Assembly (NCBI GenBank): GCA_947442825.1 | Contig: CANEWU010000002.1 | Coordinates: 1 to 53,108 of the forward strand | Source: Synechococcaceae cyanobacterium | GTDB lineage: Bacteria; Cyanobacteriota; Cyanobacteriia; PCC-6307; Cyanobiaceae | Direction of reading: 5' to 3' | Length of the DNA: 53,108 nt | Part shown: positions 10,025-19,651 of the stretch, in pieces | Layout: each line of letters starts with the position of its first letter | Numbering within the stretch: position 1 is the stretch's first letter | Program-made: the position numbers and the translations under genes | The notes under the pieces: model-generated | What the model was told of the DNA's origin: nothing | Databases searched by the model: none | The model's input: only the letters and a program-made list of their open reading frames with translations

Positions 10025-10565
10025 GGCGGGTGTCGACGCCGGTGATGGGGTTGGTGCCCTCGGCCTCCAGGCACAGGGCCCGTTGGTCGGCACGGTCGAT
10101 CAGGGCGTCGCTGAAGTCGGCGTCGGTGATGCGGGCCCCGTGGAAATTGCTGCCGGCGGCGATCACCCCCCGCAGCACGGCGCCGCTGAAATCGGCGCCG
10201 CTGAAGTCCACCTTGTCCATCAGGGCATCGCTGAGATCGGCGCCGGAGAAATCGGCCTCCGGGAAAGACGCCTGGGTGAGGATCGCCCCATGCAGGTTGG
10301 CGCCGGCGAAGCGGGCGGAGCGGCCCTGGGCGCCGGCGAAGGAGGTGTTGGCCAGCTGCTCGCCGCTGAAATCCTTGCCGTTCTGGTTGGTAAGGGTGTA
10401 GTCGATCCCGGAAAAGTCGGCCCGCGCCGCGGGCACCGCCAGCCCCGCAGGCGGCAACAGCACCACCAGGGCGGCAAGCAGGGCCGCCGCAAGAGCGTGG
10501 CGCCAGGCCCCCCGGCGGAGCCGGGGGGCGGGGGCATCAGGAGGAAGGCAGCGGCCGTTCATCAA
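10005..10565 (-). CDS. Pentapeptide-repeat protein, likely exported/lumenal (TL17-like)
   Basis: Signal-like N-terminus; repeats FAGANLHGAILTQASFPEADFSGADLSDALMDKVDFSGADFSGAVL. Confidence 0.85.
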   Translation of the reverse strand: MMNGRCLPPDAPAPRLRRGAWRHALAAALLAALVVLLPPAGLAVPAARADFSGIDYTLTNQNGKDFSGEQLANTSFAGAQGRSARFAGANLHGAILTQASFPEADFSGADLSDALMDKVDFSGADFSGAVLRGVIAAGSNFHGARITDADFSDALIDRADQRALCLEAEGTNPITGVDTRLSLGCG

Positions 10566-11053
10566 ACAGCCGCCGGGCCCAGGCCCAGGTGGGTGCGAAT
10601 GCGATCCAGGGCCGCCTTCTCCTCGGCGCTCACCTTCTCGCCGGAGCCGAACAGCCCCTTGCCGGCGGCCTCGGCCACCGCCACGCAGCCATCGACGATC
10701 AGCTGGGCGTACTGCTTCACCGTGTCCTCGTCGGCCTTGCTGCGGGCGAGCGCCAGGGACGCATCCACCTCTTCGAGGGCGCGATCGAGCACGCGGCCGC
10801 TGCGCACGTCTTCCGCGGTGACCTGCAGTTTCTCGGGGCGGATTCCCTGGCGCAGGGCCTCCTCATCGAAGAGGCTGGCGATCAGGGGATTGGCGCTGTA
10901 GCGCTGGGCGGCGCCGGAGAGTTCCCTGGCCAGGGCGAGGGCCTCCTGGGCACTGGAGAAGACGCCCATGTCCACGGTCATCACCGCCAGGGCGGCGGCC
11001 AGGGGCCCGCCGAGCAGGCGGTTGCGGTCGTCGGTGCTGAGCTCGATGGTCAT
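10562..11053 (-). CDS. Hypothetical helical protein, coupled to the pentapeptide gene
   Basis: ORF with ATGA overlap to downstream gene; good codon periodicity. Confidence 0.65.
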   Translation of the reverse strand: MTIELSTDDRNRLLGGPLAAALAVMTVDMGVFSSAQEALALARELSGAAQRYSANPLIASLFDEEALRQGIRPEKLQVTAEDVRSGRVLDRALEEVDASLALARSKADEDTVKQYAQLIVDGCVAVAEAAGKGLFGSGEKVSAEEKAALDRIRTHLGLGPAAV

Positions 11054-11138
11054 CGGAGGGCGGAGAAGGGGGGCGGAGAACGGGAGAAAACGCCGCCGGT
11101 GGGCGACCCCCTCACTCTGACCAGGGCAGACCGATCCG

Positions 11139-12422
11139 TCAGCCTGCCGGCGGGCCCGGGGCGGGGGGATCGAGGCGGGGCACCAGGGCGCCGAGCAGAT
11201 AGAGGGAGCCGGCCACCACCGGGAGTGGCAGGGAGCGCGAGCGATCAGCGGCTGGCTCCCCAGGCTCCATCAGCCAGGCCAGACCCTCGGCGGGGGAGCC
11301 GGCGGCCTGGAGCTCGCCGGCGCAGGCGGGGCACGCCTCCGCGAGCGCCGCGGCGGTCCAGCTGGCGTGGTCGGGGACGGGCACCACCACGGCCCGATCG
11401 CCCGGACCCAACAGACTCGCCACCATCGCGCCGCCCTCCTTGTGGGCCTGGATGGCCAGCAGCCAGCGGCGGGGGGCGGGCGGGGGATCCAGGAGGTCGA
11501 GCTCGTGGCGCAGGGCCTCGGCCGCCGGGGGGTTATGGGCGCCATCGAGGAGCAGCGGCCGGCCGCGCCAGTGGCGCCGCTCCAGCCGACCAGGCCAGCG
11601 GGCAGCCGCCAACCCGACGGGAATCGCTGCCGGGGGAATCGGCCAGCCCCGTTCCACCAGGGCCTCCGCCATCGCCACCGCCACCGCGGCGTTGGCGCGC
11701 TGCAGCGCCCCGGGCAGCCCGAGCGGGGGGCCGCCCTGGGAGGGAGAGGGCAGGGGCTCCACCCAACGCAGCAGCGCCCCCACCCGCTCGGCCTCGCCCT
11801 GGAGCACCGCTGCGGCCTCGGGGTGCTGGGGGGCGCTGCAGGCCAGGCAGCCAGGCCGGAGCACGCCGGCCTTCTCGCGGGCGATCGCGGCGATGGTGTC
11901 GCCGAGGTGCTCGCGGTGGTCGAGGCCGATGCTGGCAAAGCCGATCACGGGCCGCTCTGGATGGGCGGTGGTGGCGTCGAGCCGGCCGCCGAGGCCCACC
12001 TCCAGCACCGCCAGATCCACGCCGCTGGACGCCAGGCGGTCGAAGGCGGCGGCGGTGAGCAGCTCGAAGGGGGTGAGGGAGTGCCGTTCCCCGATCGATC
12101 GCCAGCGGCGCAGGTCATCGCGCAGCTGGGTGGGGGTGATCCAGGCGTCATCGAGCTGGAGCCGCTCGCACCAGCTCACCAGGTGGGGGGAGCGGTAGGT
12201 GCCGCAACGCAGGCCGGCGGCCCGCAGGATGGCGTGCAGGAAGCTGCAGATCGAGCCCTTGCCATTGGTGCCGGCCACCTGCACCGCTGGGAAGCGCCGC
12301 TCCGGATGGCCCCCCTCAGCGAGGGCCGCCTGCAGACGCTCCAGGCTGAGGTCCACTCCGCGGCGGGCGAAGGGTTCGAGCAGGTCCTCCAGGTCGACCG
12401 GATCGGGGAGGGTCAGCGACAC
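11139..12422 (-). CDS. folC: Bifunctional folylpolyglutamate synthase/dihydrofolate synthase
   Basis: QVAGTNGKGSICSFLHAILRAAGLRCGTYRSPHLVSWCER, VLEVGLGGRLDATT, LLDGAHNPPAAEAL. Confidence 0.93.
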   Translation of the reverse strand: MSLTLPDPVDLEDLLEPFARRGVDLSLERLQAALAEGGHPERRFPAVQVAGTNGKGSICSFLHAILRAAGLRCGTYRSPHLVSWCERLQLDDAWITPTQLRDDLRRWRSIGERHSLTPFELLTAAAFDRLASSGVDLAVLEVGLGGRLDATTAHPERPVIGFASIGLDHREHLGDTIAAIAREKAGVLRPGCLACSAPQHPEAAAVLQGEAERVGALLRWVEPLPSPSQGGPPLGLPGALQRANAAVAVAMAEALVERGWPIPPAAIPVGLAAARWPGRLERRHWRGRPLLLDGAHNPPAAEALRHELDLLDPPPAPRRWLLAIQAHKEGGAMVASLLGPGDRAVVVPVPDHASWTAAALAEACPACAGELQAAGSPAEGLAWLMEPGEPAADRSRSLPLPVVAGSLYLLGALVPRLDPPAPGPPAG

Positions 12423-12432
12423 GGGGCGGGGC

Positions 12433-13707
12433 TCAGGCGAGGCTGGCGAGGGCCTTCTCCAGTCGTTTCACCGCCCGACGGATCTGGCGGGGCCGGATCA
12501 CCAGCGGCGGCACGAAGCGCACCACCCGGGGGCCAGCGGGCACCAGCAACAGGCCGGCGGCCATCGCCGCCCGCACCACCTCGGCGGCGGCGGGCGCCCC
12601 CTCGGCGAGCATCAGACCGCGCAGCAACCCCCAGCCGCGCGAGCCCTCCAGCACGGATGGGTGTCGCGCCACCAGGGCATCCAGCTTCCGCTCCAACAAC
12701 TCGCCCATGGCGGTGACGTGGGCGAGCAGGCCGCGCCGTTCGATCTCCTCGATCACCGTGAGGCCGGCGCGGCAGGCCAGGGGATTACCGCCGAAGGTGC
12801 TGGCGTGCTCACCGGGGCGGAAGTGATCCGCCGACGCCTTGACGGCCAGGGCACCGATCGGCACGCCGCCCCCCAGGCCCTTGGCCATGGTGAAGGCGTC
12901 GGGTTCGACCCCGAGCTGCTCGTAGCCCCACCAGCGCCCGCTGCGACCCACGCCGATCTGCACCTCATCGAAGATCAGCAGGATGCCCTTCTCGTCGCAG
13001 AGCTGGCGCACCCGCCGGAAGAAGGCCGGATCGCCGGGATTCACCCCGCCCTCCCCCTGCAGCGGCTCCAGCAGCACGGCCGCCACCCGGGGGCCCTCCG
13101 CTTCGCAGCTGGCCAGCAGGGTCTCGAAGGCGGCGGTGTCGTTGTAGGGGAAATACCGGAAGCCTTCCACCAGCGGCTCGAAGCCCTCGTGGTACTTCGG
13201 CTGGCCCGTGGCGGTGACCGCCGCCAGGGTGCGGCCGTGGAAGCTGGCCTGGGCCGTGAGGATCAGGGGCCGCTCGATCCCCCGCACCGTGTGGCCGTGC
13301 TTGCGGGCCAGCTTGATCGCCGCCTCGTTGGCCTCGGCACCGGAATTGCAGAAAAACACCCGGTCGGCGCAGGAGCGGGCCGCGATCGCGGCGGCGAGCT
13401 GCTCCTGCTCCGGGATCCGGTAGAGGTTGGAAACATGCTGCAACCGGCCGAGCTGGCGGCAGAGGCGGCGGCGCAGCACCGGATCGCTGTGGCCCAGGGT
13501 GCAGACCGCAATGCCGGCGACGCCGTCGAGGTAGCGGCGTCCGTCCCGGTCCCAGAGCCACACGCCCCGACCCCGAACCAGCTCCAGAGGGAAGCGGGCG
13601 TAGGTGTCCATCACCGCCGAAGCGGTGAGGGCCGACCCGGTGGCTGCCGACCCGGTGGCGGCGGGGACGACGGCTGGGGGCGCGGAAAGGGGCGCGGTGG
13701 GGCTCAT
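12433..13707 (-). CDS. argD: Acetylornithine aminotransferase
   Basis: YARFPLELVRGRGVWLWDRDGRRYLDGVAGIAV, CNSGAEANEAAIKLARKHG, LIFDEVQIGVGRSG, AKGLGGGVPIGA. Confidence 0.93.
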   Translation of the reverse strand: MSPTAPLSAPPAVVPAATGSAATGSALTASAVMDTYARFPLELVRGRGVWLWDRDGRRYLDGVAGIAVCTLGHSDPVLRRRLCRQLGRLQHVSNLYRIPEQEQLAAAIAARSCADRVFFCNSGAEANEAAIKLARKHGHTVRGIERPLILTAQASFHGRTLAAVTATGQPKYHEGFEPLVEGFRYFPYNDTAAFETLLASCEAEGPRVAAVLLEPLQGEGGVNPGDPAFFRRVRQLCDEKGILLIFDEVQIGVGRSGRWWGYEQLGVEPDAFTMAKGLGGGVPIGALAVKASADHFRPGEHASTFGGNPLACRAGLTVIEEIERRGLLAHVTAMGELLERKLDALVARHPSVLEGSRGWGLLRGLMLAEGAPAAAEVVRAAMAAGLLLVPAGPRVVRFVPPLVIRPRQIRRAVKRLEKALASLA

Positions 13708-13723
13708 CGTGATCCGGGGAGGA

Positions 13724-13805
13724 TGGGAGCGGTGGGACTCGAACCCACATGCCCGAAGGCGCTCGATTTTGAGTCGAGTCCGTCTACCAATTCCGGCACG
13801 CTCCC
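13724..13805 (-). tRNA. tRNA-Leu (CAA)
   Basis: Reverse complement GGGAGCGTGCCGGAATTGGTAGACGGACTCGACTCAAAATCGAG...GGGTTCGAGTCCCACCGCTCCCA, long variable arm. Confidence 0.95.
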
Positions 13806-13843
13806 GGTAACCCGACTTTAGGGGTCTCCGGGCTTGGGTGGCC

Positions 13844-15148
13844 TCAGGCGGGATCGCTGAGGCGAAGGATCGAGGCCCCCACGGCGTTGAGCTTGCCCTC
13901 GAAGTCGGCGTAGCCGCGATCGAGGAACTCCAGGCCGCGCACGGTGGTGACGCCATCGGCCGCCAGGCCGGCGAGCACCATGGCGGCGGAGGCGCGCAGG
14001 TCGGTGCCGTGCACCGGAGCACCGCTGAGGCGAGCCACCCCTTCGATGCAGGCGGTGTTGCCGTTGGTGCGGATCGAGGACCCCATGCGCTGCAGCTCGG
14101 CCACGTGCTGCAGGCGGTTTTCGAAGATGTTCTCCACCACGAAGCTGGTGCCCTCGGCGGTGGCCAGCAGGCTCATGAAGGGGGCCTGGATGTCGGTGGG
14201 GAAGCCGGGGAAGGGCTGGGTGGTGAAATCGACGGCGCGGATCCGCTCCGCCTGGATGGAGAGGCCCCCATCCACCGCCTCCAGGCGACAGCCGGCCTCC
14301 TCCAGCTTGGTGATCACCGCCCCGAGGTGCTCGGGAACCACCGGCCCGACGAACAGCTCCGAGCGGGTGATGGCGCCGGCGAGCAGGAAGGTGGCGGCCT
14401 CGATCCGATCGGGGATCACGGAGTAGTCGGCACCGTGGAGCTGGTCGACTCCATCGATGGTGATGGCGGGGGTGCCGGCACCGCGCACCCGGGCTCCCAT
14501 GGCGATCAGCAGGTCAGCCAGGTCGATCACCTCGGGCTCCTGGGCGGCGTTCTCGATCACCGTCTCGCCGTCGGCGAGGGCGGCAGCCATCATCAGCGTT
14601 TCGGTGGCGCCGACGCTGGGGCAATCGAGGTGGATGTGGCCACCCCGCAGCCGCCGGCTGCTGCCGGGCACCACGGCGGTGACCACGCCATGCTCGATCG
14701 TCACCTGGGCTCCGAGGGCCTTGAGGCCCTTGACGTGCTCCACCACTGGCCGGCTGCCGATCTGGCAACCGCCGGGCAGGGGCACCTGGGCCATGCCCAT
14801 GCGGGCGAGGAGGGGGCCGATGCAGAAGAAGCTGGCCCGCAGGCTGTTGACCAGCTCATAGGGCGGAGCGGCCTGGCTGATGTGGTCGCCATCGAGCTCG
14901 ATCGAGTCGCCGCCGCGGCTGACACGCACGCCAAGGGCAGCCAGGATCTCGCCCATGGCCGCGATGTCAGTGAGCATCGGCACGTTGCGCAGCCGCAGGG
15001 TGTCGCGGGTGAGCAGGCAGGCGACCATCAGGACGAGGGCCGAATTCTTGGCTCCGCTGACGCGGATCTCCCCTGAGAGACGCCGACCACCGGTGACCTC
15101 GAGCCGGGGCTGGAGGATCTGCTTAGGAGCTACGGCGGTCAAAGTCAT
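13844..15148 (-). CDS. murA: UDP-N-acetylglucosamine 1-carboxyvinyltransferase
   Basis: [61 protein letters not shown]. Confidence 0.95.
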   Translation of the reverse strand: MTLTAVAPKQILQPRLEVTGGRRLSGEIRVSGAKNSALVLMVACLLTRDTLRLRNVPMLTDIAAMGEILAALGVRVSRGGDSIELDGDHISQAAPPYELVNSLRASFFCIGPLLARMGMAQVPLPGGCQIGSRPVVEHVKGLKALGAQVTIEHGVVTAVVPGSSRRLRGGHIHLDCPSVGATETLMMAAALADGETVIENAAQEPEVIDLADLLIAMGARVRGAGTPAITIDGVDQLHGADYSVIPDRIEAATFLLAGAITRSELFVGPVVPEHLGAVITKLEEAGCRLEAVDGGLSIQAERIRAVDFTTQPFPGFPTDIQAPFMSLLATAEGTSFVVENIFENRLQHVAELQRMGSSIRTNGNTACIEGVARLSGAPVHGTDLRASAAMVLAGLAADGVTTVRGLEFLDRGYADFEGKLNAVGASILRLSDPA

Positions 15149-15350
15149 GAATTCCGTCCCAAAGAGTTCGGGCCCGAATCTTGACAACGAAGCGCGACTT
15201 CGTCTAGGGGGCCGCGCCCAGAACTGTCTCGTGGTGTCTCAGGCCACAGGCAGAACGCGAACGGCGCCACAGGTGCCCGCTCACCCGGGGAACGGCCATG
15301 GCCTATGATCCCGGAGTCGTCGCGGCAATCGCTGCGCTCGATCCACGCCA

Positions 15351-15434
15351 GCGGATGTGGCGGAATTGGTAGACGCGCTAGTTTCAGGTACTAGTGGCAG
15401 CAATGTCGTGGGAGTTCAAGTCTCCCCATCCGCA
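15351..15434 (+). tRNA. tRNA-Leu (CAG)
   Basis: GCGGATGTGGCGGAATTGGTAGACGCGCTAGTTTCAGGTACTAGTGGCAGCAATGTCGTGGGAGTTCAAGTCTCCCCATCCGCA. Confidence 0.96.
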
Positions 15435-15445
15435 TATTTTTTCCG

Positions 15446-15706
15446 ATGATCGTCCTCAAGATCACCAACTCATCGGAGTTTCTCGCTTCGAAGATCGGCA
15501 AATTCCTCGAAAGTCTCACCCCGGATGGCTTTGACGCCACCACGGTAGAAGACATCCTCTTGCGCAAAATCATCGAGAATCTGGTTGCCGAGGGCCTGCG
15601 CGGCGAGGCGGCAGCCGTTCAGGGTCTCGACCTCGAAACCCGTCCAGAGGGTACCGAGCTGGTGCTGCACGAGAAAATGCGCATCCGCCACCACGAGAGC
15701 TTCTGA
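15446..15706 (+). CDS. Small conserved hypothetical protein
   Basis: 86-aa ORF directly after tRNA-Leu; less GC-extreme composition, plausible codon usage. Confidence 0.6.
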   Translation: MIVLKITNSSEFLASKIGKFLESLTPDGFDATTVEDILLRKIIENLVAEGLRGEAAAVQGLDLETRPEGTELVLHEKMRIRHHESF

Positions 15707-15749
15707 GCGGCCACCCCCCGTCCAGATCCCCCCACCCGCGAAGGCCAAC

Positions 15750-16601
15750 GTGAGCGCCAGCGAATCCGACGGGAGGATCACAAGCCGGCGCAATCCGTTG
15801 GTGCGCAGCCTGCGCGAGCTCCACGAGGCCCGGGGCCGGCGCGAACAGGGCCTGCTGCTGCTGGAGGGCACCCACCTGCTGCAGGAAACCCTGCGGCTGG
15901 GGCTGCGGCCGGAGCTGGTGCTCGCCACCCCGGCCTGGCTCGACGCCCACCCCGCCCTGGTGCAAGCGCTTCCCGCCGGTGTACGCCTGCAGCCGGCCAG
16001 CGCGGAGGTGCTGGAGGCGGCGGCCACCACCCGCCATCCCGATGGCGTACTGCTCACCCTGCCGACGCCCCAGCGGCTGGAGGACAGCACCGCGCCCGCC
16101 TTCGTGCTGGCCCTGGATCGCCTGCAGGACCCCGGCAACCTGGGCACCCTGCTGCGCACCGCCCTGGCGGCCGGCGTCACGGAGGTGTGGCTGGCGGACG
16201 GGGCTGACCCCACCCAGCCCAAGGTGCTGCGGGCCTCCGCCGGCGCCGCCCTGGCCCTGCCGCTGCGGCGGCTGGAAATGGCGGGCCTGGCCGGGCGCCT
16301 GCGGGAGATGGCCAGCCAGGGCGTGCAGGTGGTGGCCACGGCGGTGGCCCGATCCGAAGGGCCGCCGCTGCGCCCCTACTGGCAGCTCGACTGGACGCGG
16401 CCCACCGTGCTGCTGCTCGGCAACGAGGGGGCCGGGCTGGATCCGCAGCTGGCGGCGCTGGCCGGGGAGGTGGTGACGATTCCCCACAGCGACGCCGTCG
16501 AATCCCTGAACGTGGCGGTGGCGGCGGCGCCGCTGTTGCTGGAGCGCTCCCGCCAGTACCGGCAGCGGCCGCTGGGCCCTGACGGGGGAGAATGCCCGTA
16601 A
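15750..16601 (+). CDS. TrmH/SpoU family RNA 2'-O-methyltransferase (RlmB-like)
   Basis: RITSRRNPLVRSLRELHEARGRREQGLLLLEGTHLL, LDRLQDPGNLGTLLRTALAAG, LLLGNEGAGLDPQL, IPHSDAVESLNVAVAAA; GTG start proposed. Confidence 0.9.
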   Translation: MSASESDGRITSRRNPLVRSLRELHEARGRREQGLLLLEGTHLLQETLRLGLRPELVLATPAWLDAHPALVQALPAGVRLQPASAEVLEAAATTRHPDGVLLTLPTPQRLEDSTAPAFVLALDRLQDPGNLGTLLRTALAAGVTEVWLADGADPTQPKVLRASAGAALALPLRRLEMAGLAGRLREMASQGVQVVATAVARSEGPPLRPYWQLDWTRPTVLLLGNEGAGLDPQLAALAGEVVTIPHSDAVESLNVAVAAAPLLLERSRQYRQRPLGPDGGECP

Positions 16602-16620
16602 ACGTCCGCAGCCGCCGCCG

Positions 16621-18105
16621 GTGATCGCCACCCCTCCCGCCCCCTCCTCCGCCAGCGTCTCCGGAGCCTTCGACTTCGACGTGATCGTGATCGGCGCCGG
16701 CTACGGCGGCTTCGATGCCGCCAAGCATGCGGCCGAGCATGGGCTGAAGGTGGCGATCGTCGAATCGCGCGACATGGGCGGCACCTGCGTGAACCGGGGC
16801 TGCGTGCCCTCCAAGGCCCTGCTGGCGGCCGCCGGGCGCGTGCGGGAACTGGCCGACGCCGAGCACCTGCGCGGCTTCGGCATCCACGCCGGCCCGGTGC
16901 GGTTTGAGCGCCAGGCGATCGCCGACCACGCCGCCCAGCTTGTGACCACCATCCGCGACAACCTCACCCGTTCCCTGGAGCGGGCCGGCGCCTCGATCCT
17001 GCGCGGCAAGGGTCGGCTGGAGGGGCCCCAGCGGGTGGGGGTGCGCGACAGCCATGGGGTCGACAAGGTCTACAGCGCCCGGGAGGTGATCGTGGCCACC
17101 GGCTCCGATCCCTTCGTGCCCCCCGGGATCGAAACCGACGGCCGCACGGTGTTCACCAGTGATGAATCGATCAACCTGGAGTGGCTACCGCGCTGGATCG
17201 CGATCATCGGCAGCGGCTACATCGGCCTGGAATTCGCCGACGTCTACACCGCCCTCGGCTGCGAGGTGACGATGATCGAGGCCCTGGATCGGGTGATGCC
17301 CACCTTCGATCCCGACATCGCCAAGCTGGCGGCCCGCAAGCTGATCGACAGCCGCGACATCGACGCCCGCGCCGGCGTGCTGGCGAAATCGGTGTCGCCG
17401 GGCAGCCCGGTGCGCATCGAGCTGGTGGATATGAAAACCCGCGAGCCGGTGGAAACATTGGAGGTGGATGCGGTGCTGGTGGCCACCGGCCGGGTGCCGG
17501 TGAGCGCCGATCTCAACCTGGCCTCGGTGGGGGTCACCCCCCAGCGCGGCTTCCTGCCGGTAGACGAGGCGATGCGGGTGCTGGCCAGCGCCGAGCCCGG
17601 GGCGCCGGTGGTGCCCCACCTCTGGGCGGTGGGCGACGTGACCGGCAAGATGATGCTCGCCCACACGGCGGCGGCCCAGGGCACGGTGGCGGTGGACAAC
17701 ATCCTCGGCCACGCCCGCCGCATCGACTACCGCTCGATCCCTGCGGCCACCTTCACCCACCCGGAGATCAGTTCCGTGGGTCTGAGCGAGGCGGAGGCCA
17801 AGGAGCTGGAGGCGCAGGAGGGCTTCGAGCTGGGCAGCGTGCGCAGCGACTGCAAGGCCAACTCGAAGGCGCTGGCGGAGCTGGAGGGCGATGGGCTGAT
17901 GAAGCTGCTCTTCCGCAAGGACACCGGCGAGGTGCTGGGGGCCCACATCTTTGGCCTGCACGCGGCGGATCTGATCCAGGAGGTCGCCAACGCCGTGGCC
18001 CGTCGCCAGGGGGTGCGCCAGCTGGCCACCGAGGTGCACACCCATCCCACCCTCAGCGAGGTGGTGGAGGTGGCCTATCGCCAGGCCGCTGCCGCCCTGG
18101 CCTGA
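16621..18105 (+). CDS. lpdA: Dihydrolipoyl dehydrogenase (E3)
   Basis: [64 protein letters not shown]. Confidence 0.93.
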   Translation: MIATPPAPSSASVSGAFDFDVIVIGAGYGGFDAAKHAAEHGLKVAIVESRDMGGTCVNRGCVPSKALLAAAGRVRELADAEHLRGFGIHAGPVRFERQAIADHAAQLVTTIRDNLTRSLERAGASILRGKGRLEGPQRVGVRDSHGVDKVYSAREVIVATGSDPFVPPGIETDGRTVFTSDESINLEWLPRWIAIIGSGYIGLEFADVYTALGCEVTMIEALDRVMPTFDPDIAKLAARKLIDSRDIDARAGVLAKSVSPGSPVRIELVDMKTREPVETLEVDAVLVATGRVPVSADLNLASVGVTPQRGFLPVDEAMRVLASAEPGAPVVPHLWAVGDVTGKMMLAHTAAAQGTVAVDNILGHARRIDYRSIPAATFTHPEISSVGLSEAEAKELEAQEGFELGSVRSDCKANSKALAELEGDGLMKLLFRKDTGEVLGAHIFGLHAADLIQEVANAVARRQGVRQLATEVHTHPTLSEVVEVAYRQAAAALA

Positions 18106-18149
18106 GCCCCTGCCGCTTCCGCTCCCTCTCACCGCAACCGCCAAGCCCC

Positions 18150-19052
18150 ATGGAAATCCGCCGCCGTCCGCCCAACCCCTCCGTGAAGGTGGCCCACCTG
18201 GAGTACGCCATCCCCCATGAGGAGGGCCAGCCGCGCCACATCCTGGAGGAGATCGTCTGGGAGAAGGACCGGGAGGTGAACGCCGCGCGCGAGCGGGTGA
18301 GCCTCGAGAAGCTGCGCCAGCAAGTAGCGGAACTCCCCCCCTGCCGGGATTTTGTGGCTGCCCTGCGGGCGGCCTGTCGCAAGCCGGCGGTGATTGCGGA
18401 GGTGAAGAAAGCAAGCCCCAGCAAGGGGGTGCTGCGGGAGGATTTCGATGCGGTGGCGATCGCCCGGGCCTACGCCGCCGGTGGCGCCAGCTGCCTGTCG
18501 GTGCTCACCGACCGCCGCTTCTTCCAGGGGGGCTACGACGTGCTGGCCAATGTGCGGCTGGCGGTGGAGCTGCCGCTGTTGTGCAAAGACTTCATTCTGA
18601 GTCCCTATCAGCTCTATCAGGCCCGGGCCACCGGCGCCGACGCCGCGCTGCTGATCGCCGCGATCCTCACCGACAACGATCTGGCCTACCTGCTCAAGGT
18701 GGCCCGGGGCCTGGGGCTGGCGGTGCTGATCGAGGTGCACGACGAATCCGAATTGGCAAGGGTTCTGGCGCTTGACACGCTGACGGGCGCCAACGAGCGC
18801 CCCCTGATCGGCATCAACAACCGCGATCTGAGCACGTTTGCGGTGGATCTGGCCACCACCGAGGCCCTGCTGCAGCGATTCGGTGCGGATCTGCGCGCCC
18901 GGGGGGCGCTGGTGGTGAGCGAATCGGGCCTGTTCACGCGCGATGACCTCGACCGGGTGCAGAGTGCCGGCGCGGATGCGGTGCTGGTGGGCGAGGCCCT
19001 GATGCGCCAGAACGACGTGACCGCCGCGCTGGAGACCTTGATCGGGGGGTGA
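18150..19052 (+). CDS. trpC: Indole-3-glycerol phosphate synthase
   Basis: [91 protein letters not shown]. Confidence 0.95.
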   Translation: MEIRRRPPNPSVKVAHLEYAIPHEEGQPRHILEEIVWEKDREVNAARERVSLEKLRQQVAELPPCRDFVAALRAACRKPAVIAEVKKASPSKGVLREDFDAVAIARAYAAGGASCLSVLTDRRFFQGGYDVLANVRLAVELPLLCKDFILSPYQLYQARATGADAALLIAAILTDNDLAYLLKVARGLGLAVLIEVHDESELARVLALDTLTGANERPLIGINNRDLSTFAVDLATTEALLQRFGADLRARGALVVSESGLFTRDDLDRVQSAGADAVLVGEALMRQNDVTAALETLIGG

Positions 19053-19651
19053 TGTAGGCGCCAGCTCTCTGGCTTGTTGCCTATGGCTGGGATCCTTCCC
19101 TGGCCGGACGGTGCCAACCTTCGCCCGAGTCACCACCAGGAGGCGTAAGGCGGGGCTGCCCTGGAAAAGGTACAAAGGCCGGCGAGATGGATCGGCTCAA
19201 GCCGTTCGCCCCATAGCGGTCGCGCAGAGCAGCCGCCAGCTTCTTAACCACCTGCACGATTTCAGCGATCACCTCACGCGCCAGCAAGTCTGCTATCAAT
19301 CCCCCCTTGCCTGCTGGAAATTCTAGTCGCGCTCTTCCTCGCCCCTCCATGGTGAGGTGGATGCAGTCTCTGCATTGCTCGGAGCCATTTGCAGGCCTGG
19401 GTGCACACTTGGCTCTAGGATGAAGATCTCCGGCGGGTTTCAGGTTAACCACGAGAATGGCGGAGCCTCGCTTCAATCCGACACCATCGGCACCTACCAC
19501 TCCCATCAGCAGTGCAGCACATATGAAACAGTCACCGCGACCACTCTGCTTGGCAACAGGCTTGAAGGCATCGGCTATGGCAAGCCAGAAAACTATGCCG
19601 ACACCATGGATTTTGCCCTCAAAGAAGACCCTTACGTTGCCCCCCACCTCG

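Noticed and set aside
13615-13680. Short tandem repeat (GCCGACCCGGTGGC) at the argD 5' end
   Set aside because: Only two to three units in a non-conserved Ala/Gly/Ser N-terminal extension; likely ordinary low-complexity coding sequence.
12199-13821. 540-aa plus-strand ORF
   Set aside because: Antisense of argD, also running through the tRNA-Leu region.
13708-14022. N-terminal extension of argD in the ORF track (start 14022)
   Set aside because: Extension crosses the tRNA-Leu(CAA) gene and murA antisense; the MSPTAP start at 13707 is far more plausible.
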